A DNA stretch of 6,282 bases from an uncultured Gammaproteobacteria bacterium (GTDB taxonomy: Bacteria > Pseudomonadota > Gammaproteobacteria > Pseudomonadales > UBA5518), in NCBI GenBank assembly GCA_903921135.1, contig CAIXOY010000271.1, positions 1 through 6,282 of the forward strand, written 5' to 3'. The notes below the pieces were generated by a model. It made no database searches. It saw only the letters and a program-made list of their open reading frames with translations, and had not been told where the DNA came from. The first letter of the stretch is position 1. Each line of letters starts with the position of its first letter. The position numbers and the translations under genes are program-made. This document shows positions 1-5,635 of this stretch, piece after piece.

Positions 1-249
1 GCCACGGCCGTCGGGCTGCCCAACCCTGCCTCGGTGCAATGCGTCGAACGCGGCGGCACGCTGCTGCCGCAACGCGATGCCAACGGCGGTGAGTACGCGC
101 TCTGCGCTTTGCCCGACGGCAGCCGTTGCGAGGAATGGGCGCTGTTCAGGGGCGAATGCAGCGCGGGCGCGGGTGGAAGCCGCCGCGGTACGGGGCAAGA
201 AGCAGCTAGTCCAGCGGCCCCGGAAAGAGCACCGAGCGGACCCAATTGA
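1..249 (+). CDS. DUF333 (YoaF-like) small protein, 3' part only
   Basis: The frame is open from the first base of the window to a TGA at 247-249, giving 82 visible residues; the start lies outside the window. Residues 5-53 carry the hallmarks of the DUF333 family (E. coli YoaF and 'putative hemolysin' proteins): GLPNPASVQCVERGGTL near the start, then CALPDGSRCEEWALFRGEC. Four cysteines (visible residues 14, 35, 43, 53) could form two disulfides. Family members are usually small exported lipoproteins, so a signal peptide or lipobox is expected upstream, but it is not visible here. The role of the family is not established, and the 'hemolysin' label is historical. After residue 53 there is a 29-residue Ala/Gly/Ser/Pro/Arg-rich tail that looks non-conserved, and its last part is antisense to the acyltransferase gene. 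The family assignment is firm; the function is unknown. Confidence 0.85.
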   Translation, partial: ATAVGLPNPASVQCVERGGTLLPQRDANGGEYALCALPDGSRCEEWALFRGECSAGAGGSRRGTGQEAASPAAPERAPSGPN

Positions 250-928
250 AGAAACTGTTCCCCGCAAGGAAGCGGCGATCGAGTTCGTCTGCCTCTGAGG
301 CGGGCGAACGCGGGTCGGCAAAGTAGTCGCCCCGCGTCACGAAGGGCCCGGCCGGGTCGAGTTCCTTCACGATGCGCGCCGGGTTCCCCGCCACCACCAC
401 GTTCGCAGGCACGTCCCGCGTCACCACGGCGCCCGCGCCCACGATGCTGTTATCACCGATGGTCACGCCCTTCAGCACCAGCGCGTGGTCACCGATCCAC
501 ACGTTGTTGCCGATGCGGATCGGCGCCGGCACCACGTTGCGCTCGATGCGGTCGTAGATGCCGTGCCAGTCGGAGTCCGTGATGTAGGCGCCGCTCGCGA
601 TCATGCAGTTGTCGCCGATCTCGATGGCGTCGCTCGCGCTGATGCGCACCCCAGGCGTGATGAGCGCGAAATCACCGATCGTGATGCGCCCCTGACCCGG
701 GCCGCGGCCCCAGACCGCAATCGAGACCCGCTTGTCCACATCACCGATCACCGTGGCGTAGTTGCCGAGCAAGATGTTCGGCCCGTTCACCTGCACGTAC
801 CAGGGCTTCATGTAGGTGCCGCCGTGGCCCAGATGATCGAAATGCGGACGCAGGAAATGCTCCGCGTACCACGCGCGGAACACGAGGTAGATGCGTTTCA
901 CCCAGTAGGGGCGCAGGTCGCGGCGCAT
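206..928 (-). CDS. left-handed beta-helix (hexapeptide-repeat) acyltransferase
   Basis: This 240-residue protein has an N-terminal basic/aromatic segment (residues 1-45, rich in W, Y, F and R). It is followed by imperfect hexapeptide repeats at roughly 50-185, with units such as ITIGDF, IEIGDN, IRIGNN, VWIGDH and VTIGDN, ending in the typical GNPARIVKEL at 181-190. This is the fold of acetyl/acyl-CoA-dependent transferases such as WbbJ, LacA and NodL. His122, in SDWHGIYDR in the loop between repeats, is the likely counterpart of the catalytic histidine in that group. No signal peptide or clear membrane span is seen, so it is probably cytoplasmic or loosely membrane-associated through its N-terminus. 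The ATG at 926-928 has GGAG at 934-937, five bases upstream. It lies 45 bp after hemE on the same strand and is probably cotranscribed. The acceptor cannot be read from sequence; sugar or cell-envelope substrates are typical of the family. Its 3' end overlaps the convergent DUF333 gene by 44 bp. Confidence 0.88.
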   Translation of the reverse strand: MRRDLRPYWVKRIYLVFRAWYAEHFLRPHFDHLGHGGTYMKPWYVQVNGPNILLGNYATVIGDVDKRVSIAVWGRGPGQGRITIGDFALITPGVRISASDAIEIGDNCMIASGAYITDSDWHGIYDRIERNVVPAPIRIGNNVWIGDHALVLKGVTIGDNSIVGAGAVVTRDVPANVVVAGNPARIVKELDPAGPFVTRGDYFADPRSPASEADELDRRFLAGNSFFNWVRSVLFPGPLD

Positions 929-945
929 GGTGGCTCCGGAGGTGA

Positions 946-957
946 GCGAGCGCTCGC
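946..957. repeat. 12-bp perfect palindrome between hemE and the acyltransferase gene
   Basis: GCGAGCGCTCGC reads the same on both strands and sits in the 45-bp spacer, just upstream of the acyltransferase ribosome-binding site. As RNA it could form only a 4-bp stem with a 4-base loop. There is no T-run after it, so it is not an intrinsic terminator. A chance palindrome in G+C-rich DNA is quite possible; a protein-binding site cannot be excluded. Confidence 0.35.
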
Positions 958-973
958 GCGCGGCCCGAGGGGT

Positions 974-2035
974 TCAGCGCCGGTGGTAGGCCGGCGAGAG
1001 CTCGCGCACCGACTCCACCAGAACGCGAACGTTCTCGGGGTTGATGTCGGGCGTGATGCCATGACCCAGGTTGAAGACGTGACCGCTGCCCTCGCCGAAA
1101 GAGTCGAGGATGGCCGCGACTTCCTGCCGCACGCGCGCGGGCGGCGCCCGCAGCATCGAGGGGTCCATGTTGCCCTGCAGCGCCACGCGCCCACCGGTCT
1201 GGCGACGGGCGTGGCCGAGATCGGTGGTCCAGTCGAGACCCACACCCTCGCAACCTGTGGCCGCGATGGCCTCGATCCACTGCCCGCCGCCCTTGGTGAA
1301 CAGGATCACCGGCTCGGTGTGACCCAGCGCGCGCAGGCCCTGCACGATGCGCTGCATATAGGCGAGCGAGAACTCGCGGTAAGCCGCATGGCCCAGCGAA
1401 CCACCCCAGGTATCGAAGACTTGCACGGCAGCGGCGCCGGCACGGATCTGCGCCGCGAGATACGCGGTCACCGCGTCGGCCAGTATGCCGAGCAGGCGGT
1501 GCATCAGTTCGGGTTCGGCGAAGGCCATGGTCTTCACACGGGCGAACTCGCGCGTCGAGCCGCCCTCGACCATGTAGGTCGCGAGCGTCCATGGGCTGCC
1601 GGAGAAACCGATCAGCGGCACGCGGCCGCCCAACTCCCGCACGATGGTGCGCACGGCATCCATCACGTAGCCCAGATCCTGCTCGGGGTCGGGTATGTGC
1701 AGCGCGTCGATGTCGGCCTCGCTGCGCACCGAGCGCTTGAAGCAGGGCCCTTCACCCGTCTCGAAATACAGCCCCAGCCCCATGGCGTCGGGGATGGTGA
1801 GGATGTCGGAGAACAGGATGCCTGCATCGAGATCGAAGCGGTCGATGGGCTGCAGGGTCACCTCGCAGCACATCTCGGGATTGCGCATCAGTTCGATGAA
1901 ACCGCCCGCCCTCTCGCGGGTGGCCCGGTACTCGGGCAGGTAGCGGCCGGCCTGGCGCATGATCCAGACGGGTGTGCGGTCCAGGGGCTCGCGGCGCAGC
2001 GCGCGCAGAAGTCGGTCGTTCTTCAGTGTGCTCAT
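974..2035 (-). CDS. hemE: uroporphyrinogen decarboxylase
   Basis: HemE removes four carboxyl groups from the acetate side chains of uroporphyrinogen III to give coproporphyrinogen III, in the cytoplasmic haem pathway, without a cofactor. The protein has 353 residues, close to the 354 of E. coli HemE. The N-terminal signature PVWIMRQAGRYLPEYR (residues 22-37) supplies Arg27 and Arg31, which bind substrate carboxylates. FSDIL places the key aspartate at Asp77. Other conserved active-site residues are Tyr154, Ser213 (DTWGGSLG) and His325 (NLGHGITPD). Further family blocks are GFSGSPWTLATYM and LQGNMDP. The ATG at 2033-2035 has AAAGGA at 2041-2046, five bases upstream, which fixes the start. It lies 47 bp downstream of the SPOR gene and 45 bp upstream of the acyltransferase gene, all on one strand. 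No promoter-like pair is evident in the upstream gap, so it is probably read from the operon. Nothing suggests a defect. Confidence 0.98.
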   Translation of the reverse strand: MSTLKNDRLLRALRREPLDRTPVWIMRQAGRYLPEYRATRERAGGFIELMRNPEMCCEVTLQPIDRFDLDAGILFSDILTIPDAMGLGLYFETGEGPCFKRSVRSEADIDALHIPDPEQDLGYVMDAVRTIVRELGGRVPLIGFSGSPWTLATYMVEGGSTREFARVKTMAFAEPELMHRLLGILADAVTAYLAAQIRAGAAAVQVFDTWGGSLGHAAYREFSLAYMQRIVQGLRALGHTEPVILFTKGGGQWIEAIAATGCEGVGLDWTTDLGHARRQTGGRVALQGNMDPSMLRAPPARVRQEVAAILDSFGEGSGHVFNLGHGITPDINPENVRVLVESVRELSPAYHRR

Positions 2036-2082
2036 GGAGGTCCTTTGGTCCGGGCCTTTTCAGGTTGCTTGCGGAGTATGTC

Positions 2083-3900
2083 TCAGAGCGCCCGTGCCGC
2101 GCGGATTTCCTTCTGCACGGCATCGAGGCGGCGTACCCAGGGCTTGCTGCCAGCGAGGCCCCTCGGCAGGTTCTTCTGCGCCTTGTCGGCCGCCGCGCGC
2201 GAGGCGTAGTTGCCGTACACCACGGAGTACCACTCCTTGCCGTTGTTCAGCTTGCGGTAGACGCGCAGCGGCACGCCTGCACGGGCAATGAACGAGCGAA
2301 CGCGGGCCGGGTCGTCGGAGCCCATGATCTGCAGCACGAAATTCCCCGAGGGCTGCCCCACGAGATACTGCTCATCGGCCGTGAGGGCGCCGCCTGCGCG
2401 GTTGCCGCCTCGGTAGACGTAGTCCCCGGAGGGCGCTGCGGCTTTGGGCGCCACTTTCGGCGCCACCTTCGGAGCGGGTTGAGGGGCGGGCTTGACCGCG
2501 GGCTTGGGCTTCGCAGGCGCAGGCGCGGTAGCGGCCGCCTCGGGCGCGGGGCGAACCGGCTCTGCGGGCTGTCTTGGCGCGCCGGGCCCCTCGAGCGGCA
2601 TGGCAGCGCGCAATTCCGCCTCGAGCGCTTCGGCCTCGGACAACGAGGGGCCAGGGGCGTCGGGCACAGCCTTGGCGACGGGCGCAGGCTTCGGGGCGGG
2701 AGCGGCCACAGGCGCCGGTTTGGCGGCAGGGGGGGCAACCGGCTCCGGTGGCGCCACGGCTTTGGCAGCGGCGGGTGCTGGAGCAGCCGCAGGTGCCGCA
2801 GCCACTGCCGTCTCCGCGGCAGGCGTGGCCACGGGGCCCGCATCGGGCTTGGCGGGAGCAGCAGACGTGCCCGCGCCAGTGGAGGGCTCTGCAGCCGTAG
2901 CGCCGTCGGCAGCCAGTTGCTCGGCGTCCGGCTCCGCGGCCGCGATACCGGCATCGCCCGCCCCGTCTCCGGTGTCGAGTTCCGTCACGGGGGCAAGGCC
3001 GGGGATCGGCACGGGCGGCTGTTGTTCGCTCTCGTTCATGCCGGTCCAGGCATAGAGAAGCAGCAGCGCGAGCAATGTCGCGGCAATCACGCCGAAGTGC
3101 CACATCGGCAAGGAATTGAGCGGCTCCTGGACGACCTTGATGCCGCCCAGCAGGGCCGCCCGCGCTTCGGCGTTGATCTCGGCCGGAATGCCGTCGGCGT
3201 TGCGGTGTATCTGTTCGAGCTCTGCCGCATTGAACGGCGACTCGCCCTCCAGCCCCGCGGTGTTCATGCGGTAGTGGATGTAGGCGTAAGTCTCGCCGCG
3301 CTCCAAAGGCTGAAGCTCGATGGTATGCAGCGGCACACCCGAGGGCATCACCGACTGCAGTTGCTCGCGCCAGTCAGGCTCGGCGAAGAGCACCACGCGG
3401 AGGTTACGCCCCGCGGCCTGCAACAGGCGGGGCAGGAACTGCAGCACGTCCTCGTGCATGTGCTGCGCATCGTCGATGACCAGCCACGACTGGGAACCCG
3501 CCGCCAGACGATCGGCGCAGAACTGCACGAGTTGCTGGAGGTCGGCATCTGTGCCGGCACGGGGCTGCGAGCGCAGGCCGAAGCCGGAGAGCACGCGGCG
3601 CAGCCAGGGCTCGGGCCCCTCGAGCAGCGCGGCCTCGAGCACGCAGCAGCGCGTGTCGGATGCACTCTGGGCCACGAAGTGCCGCCGCGTGGCGGTCTTG
3701 CCCATGCCCGGAATGCCGGTGACCAGCAGCACGCAGTCGGAGAAGCGTGCGAGGTGCTGGAGTTGCTCGACGGTTTCCTGCCGCGCCCCGCCCGGATAGA
3801 ACAGACCTTGCACGCCACCCTCGGCGAAGGGGTCGCGATCGAGGTCGTAGTGCCGGTACCAGTCGTCCTCGGACGAGAGCGTGGGTTCCACTCGTCTCAT
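2083..3900 (-). CDS. AAA-ATPase/SPOR-domain inner-membrane protein (DamX-like)
   Basis: This 605-residue protein has four parts. Residues about 15-255 form an AAA ATPase of the ExeA/GspA type: Walker A GIPGMGKT (62-69) and Walker B LVIDDAQ (140-146), in which Asp144 stands where many relatives have Glu. Residues 267-288 are a single hydrophobic membrane span. Residues about 289-500 are a long Ala/Pro-rich linker with Lys-Pro-Ala and KVAP repeats. Residues about 511-593 are a SPOR domain (FVLQIMGSDD, then GKEWYSVVYGNYASRAAADKA, then PWVRRL). SPOR domains bind glycan strands lacking stem peptides, usually at division septa, so topology should be ATPase in the cytoplasm and SPOR in the periplasm. 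The ATG overlaps the aroB stop as ATGA, with GGAGG at 3911-3915, suggesting translational coupling. Position after aroB matches damX of enterobacteria, but E. coli DamX (428 residues) lacks an obvious ATPase; the pseudomonad protein after aroB is the closer match. The domains are firm; the cellular role is inferred. Confidence 0.9.
   Translation of the reverse strand: MRRVEPTLSSEDDWYRHYDLDRDPFAEGGVQGLFYPGGARQETVEQLQHLARFSDCVLLVTGIPGMGKTATRRHFVAQSASDTRCCVLEAALLEGPEPWLRRVLSGFGLRSQPRAGTDADLQQLVQFCADRLAAGSQSWLVIDDAQHMHEDVLQFLPRLLQAAGRNLRVVLFAEPDWREQLQSVMPSGVPLHTIELQPLERGETYAYIHYRMNTAGLEGESPFNAAELEQIHRNADGIPAEINAEARAALLGGIKVVQEPLNSLPMWHFGVIAATLLALLLLYAWTGMNESEQQPPVPIPGLAPVTELDTGDGAGDAGIAAAEPDAEQLAADGATAAEPSTGAGTSAAPAKPDAGPVATPAAETAVAAAPAAAPAPAAAKAVAPPEPVAPPAAKPAPVAAPAPKPAPVAKAVPDAPGPSLSEAEALEAELRAAMPLEGPGAPRQPAEPVRPAPEAAATAPAPAKPKPAVKPAPQPAPKVAPKVAPKAAAPSGDYVYRGGNRAGGALTADEQYLVGQPSGNFVLQIMGSDDPARVRSFIARAGVPLRVYRKLNNGKEWYSVVYGNYASRAAADKAQKNLPRGLAGSKPWVRRLDAVQKEIRAARAL
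2401..3036 (-). other. low-complexity Ala/Pro linker coding segment
   Basis: This stretch encodes residues about 289-500 of the SPOR protein, dominated by Ala, Pro, Lys, Val and acidic residues (for example KPAPVAAPAPKPAPVAKA). Such linkers let a SPOR domain reach the peptidoglycan layer from the inner membrane. The base composition, rich in GCC/GCG/CCC codons, is the reason long Gly/Arg-rich reading frames appear on the opposite strand here. Confidence 0.8.
2447..2470 (-). repeat. tandem 12-bp repeat encoding KVAP-KVAP
   Basis: Two adjacent 12-base units on the plus strand, GGCGCCACTTTC and GGCGCCACCTTC, differ at one base. In the SPOR gene they encode two copies of a Lys-Val-Ala-Pro block, followed by a degenerate Lys-Ala-Ala-Ala-Pro block. 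The unit is a multiple of three, so copy-number changes would keep the frame and only alter linker length. Confidence 0.7.
3897..3900 (-). other. ATGA stop/start overlap between aroB and the SPOR gene
   Basis: On the minus strand the four bases ATGA hold both the start codon of the SPOR/ATPase gene and the TGA stop of aroB. A GGAGG lies ten bases before the ATG, inside the aroB end. This arrangement normally means translational coupling, so the two proteins are likely made together. Confidence 0.9.
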
Positions 3901-5009
3901 GCCGTTGCGGCCTCCGGACTCCGGGTGAATGTCTCGAGCAATGCCAGCAAAGCGCTCTCGGGGAAGTCCCTGCTGAGCACGGCCTCACCGATCCGCCGCA
4001 GCAACACGAGGCGGATGCGGCCCGCGCTCGATTTCTTGTCGCCGCGCATCAGCGAGAGCAGCGCAACGGCGTCGAGCCCCTCAGGGGGCGTGACGGGCAG
4101 GCCGAATCCCGCGACGAGGTCGCGGATGCCGCGGACATCCGCGGCCGGCAGCCAGCCGAGTTCCTGCGAAAAGCGCGCCGCCATGACCATGCCGATCGCC
4201 ACGGCCTCGCCGTGCAGGAGGCTGCGGTAATCCGTCGCGGTCTCGATGGCGTGGCCAAAGGTATGACCGAAATTGAGCAGCGCGCGCGAGCCGCCTTCTT
4301 CCTCGCGTTCGTCGGCCGCCACCACGCGCGCCTTGTTGGCACAGGAGCGGCGCACGATCTCGATCAGGCAGCCTGCATCACGCGCGGTGATGGCGGAGGC
4401 GTTGGCACTGAGCCACGCGTGGAAGGGCGCGTCCCCGATCAGACCGTACTTGAGCACCTCGGCGAGGCCTGCGGCGTATTCGCGCGGGGGCAGCGTGGCC
4501 AGCGTGTCGATGTCGGCGATCACCGCGCGGGGCTGGTGGAAGGCACCGATCATGTTCTTGCCGCGCGGGTGGTTCACAGCGGTCTTGCCGCCCACGGAAG
4601 AGTCGACCTGCGCAAGCAGCGTGGTGGGCACCTGCAGGAAGGAGACGCCGCGCTGGTAAGTGGCCGCTGCAAAACCGGTGATGTCGCCGATCACGCCGCC
4701 ACCGAGCGCCACCAGCGTGCAGTTGCGGTCGCAACGCGCGGCAAGCAGGGCATCGTAGAGATCGGACAGCACCGCGAGATTCTTGTGCTCCTCGCCATCG
4801 GGCAGGACCTTCACCAGCATCACGCGCTCGCCGATCGCCGCGCGCAGGCGCTCGAGATAGAGGGGCGCGACCGTGGTGTTCGTGACGATTACCGCGCGGG
4901 ATTCGCCGAGATGCCGGCCGAAGAGCGAGGCGTCGTCCAGCAGCCCGCTGCCGATGTGTATCGGGTAGCTGCGGGAGCCGAGTTGGACGTCGAGCGATGC
5001 GGCCTGCAT
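3897..5009 (-). CDS. aroB: 3-dehydroquinate synthase
   Basis: AroB converts DAHP to 3-dehydroquinate, the second step of the shikimate pathway, using NAD+ and a divalent metal in the cytoplasm. The protein has 370 residues, near the 362 of E. coli AroB. The nucleotide-binding motif GGGVIGD is at 103-109, and the signature PTTLLAQVDSSVGGKTAVN is at 128-146. The metal ligands are Glu184 (AEVLKYG), His249 (NFGHTFGHA) and His266 (LHGEAVAIGM), each within two residues of the E. coli positions. The frame stays open 45 codons further upstream to 5144, but that stretch overlaps aroK and has no family similarity. The ATG at 5007-5009 has AGGAAAG at 5016-5022, six bases upstream, and gives the expected N-terminus (MQAASLDVQLGSRSYPIHIG). 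It lies 85 bp after aroK and its TGA overlaps the next ATG, so the trio aroK-aroB-SPOR is probably one operon. Confidence 0.97.
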   Translation of the reverse strand: MQAASLDVQLGSRSYPIHIGSGLLDDASLFGRHLGESRAVIVTNTTVAPLYLERLRAAIGERVMLVKVLPDGEEHKNLAVLSDLYDALLAARCDRNCTLVALGGGVIGDITGFAAATYQRGVSFLQVPTTLLAQVDSSVGGKTAVNHPRGKNMIGAFHQPRAVIADIDTLATLPPREYAAGLAEVLKYGLIGDAPFHAWLSANASAITARDAGCLIEIVRRSCANKARVVAADEREEEGGSRALLNFGHTFGHAIETATDYRSLLHGEAVAIGMVMAARFSQELGWLPAADVRGIRDLVAGFGLPVTPPEGLDAVALLSLMRGDKKSSAGRIRLVLLRRIGEAVLSRDFPESALLALLETFTRSPEAATA

Positions 5010-5015
5010 CCGGTT

Positions 5016-5022
5016 CTTTCCT
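5016..5022 (-). promoter_or_regulatory. ribosome-binding site that fixes the aroB start
   Basis: AGGAAAG on the minus strand lies six bases before the ATG at 5007-5009. It decides in favour of this start over upstream in-frame starts that would make AroB overlap aroK and add a 45-residue non-conserved leader. Confidence 0.75.
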
Positions 5023-5051
5023 GGCGCCACCCGGGGGCCGGGCAGAGGGTG

Positions 5052-5068
5052 GAAGCTTAGCCAGCTTC
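5052..5068 (-). other. small hairpin in the aroK-aroB spacer
   Basis: GAAGCT and AGCTTC form a perfect 6-bp inverted repeat around a 5-base loop within the 85-bp spacer. On the minus strand it is followed by CACCCTCTG rather than a T-run, so it is not a standard intrinsic terminator. It might stabilise or process the message between aroK and aroB, or be chance. Confidence 0.4.
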
Positions 5069-5094
5069 GCGCAGCGCGGCCAGTTCCGCGCGGC

Positions 5095-5622
5095 TCAGGA
5101 CGGGTCGCCCGCGCCCAGTCTTTCGACAATCTCACCCGCCACACTGCTCGCGCTGCGACGGTCGGTGTGCACGACGATGTCTGCCACTTCCAGATACAGG
5201 GGGTGGCGCAGGGCCAGCAGCTCGCTCAGGACTTTCTCGCGGTCGGGCGTCTGCAAGAGCGGGCGTTTACGATCGCGCTTGGTGCGGGAAAGTTGCTCGC
5301 GAACGGAGGTCTCGAGGTACACGACGCTGCCCATGCCAGAGAGCAGCCGCCGGTTCTGATCGCGCATCACCGCACCACCACCCGTGGCGAGGACCATGCC
5401 CGACTCCGAGGCCATGTCATCGATCACAGCGGTTTCGCGCTCGCGGAAACCCGGCTCGCCCTCGACGTCGAAAATCCAGGAAATCGAGGCCCCGGTGCGC
5501 TCCTCGATCAGCGTGTCGGAATCGCGGAAAACGAAACCCAGCCGCCCCGCAAGCAGGCGGCCTATGGTGCTCTTGCCTGAGCCCATCGGGCCCACGAGCA
5601 CCACGTTGCGCGCCTGCAGCAT
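5095..5622 (-). CDS. aroK: shikimate kinase
   Basis: AroK phosphorylates shikimate with ATP to shikimate 3-phosphate in the cytoplasm. The 175-residue protein matches the usual length of about 170-175. The Walker A loop GPMGSGKST spans 11-19. The DSD motif gives Asp34 and Asp36, for magnesium and shikimate contact. Arg60 (GFRERE) and the GGG at 81-83 complete the shikimate site. Arg120 (RKRPLL) is in the lid, and Arg139 (ALRHPLY) is the conserved late arginine. The segment SWIFDVEGEPGFRERE resembles gammaproteobacterial AroK closely. The ATG at 5620-5622 has GGAG at 5627-5630, four bases upstream, placed in the 13-bp gap after the pilQ stop, so it is very likely cotranscribed with pilQ. Gene order pilQ-aroK-aroB is common in gammaproteobacteria, and AroK rather than AroL is the expected isozyme. 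Confidence 0.97.
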   Translation of the reverse strand: MLQARNVVLVGPMGSGKSTIGRLLAGRLGFVFRDSDTLIEERTGASISWIFDVEGEPGFRERETAVIDDMASESGMVLATGGGAVMRDQNRRLLSGMGSVVYLETSVREQLSRTKRDRKRPLLQTPDREKVLSELLALRHPLYLEVADIVVHTDRRSASSVAGEIVERLGAGDPS

Positions 5623-5635
5623 GCGGCTCCGTGCG

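Noticed and set aside
77..298. second small plus-strand frame overlapping the DUF333 end
   Set aside because: It is out of frame with the DUF333 motifs and antisense to the acyltransferase; its peptide has no recognisable features.
2036..2082. possible promoter or terminator between the SPOR gene and hemE
   Set aside because: The gap holds a direct repeat (GGACC twice, around AAA) and the hemE ribosome-binding site, but no convincing -35/-10 pair and no hairpin with a T-run.
485..2209. 574-codon open frame on the plus strand opposite the acyltransferase and hemE genes
   Set aside because: It is antisense to two clear enzyme genes, its peptide is His/Asp/Arg/Ala-rich with no recognisable domain, and its openness is explained by the high G+C of the opposite codons.
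1972..4230. 752-codon open frame on the plus strand opposite the SPOR gene, with a Gly/Arg-rich middle
   Set aside because: The Gly/Arg-rich part is the mirror of the Ala/Pro linker codons. The minus-strand frame has Walker motifs, a membrane span and a SPOR domain, so it is the real gene.
3747..5060. 437-codon open frame on the plus strand opposite aroB
   Set aside because: It is a shadow of aroB, whose minus-strand frame carries every catalytic motif; the plus-strand peptide has no family resemblance.
5010..5144. 45-codon N-terminal extension of AroB overlapping the aroK end
   Set aside because: It shows no similarity to AroB, overlaps aroK, and a good ribosome-binding site precedes the internal ATG at 5007-5009.
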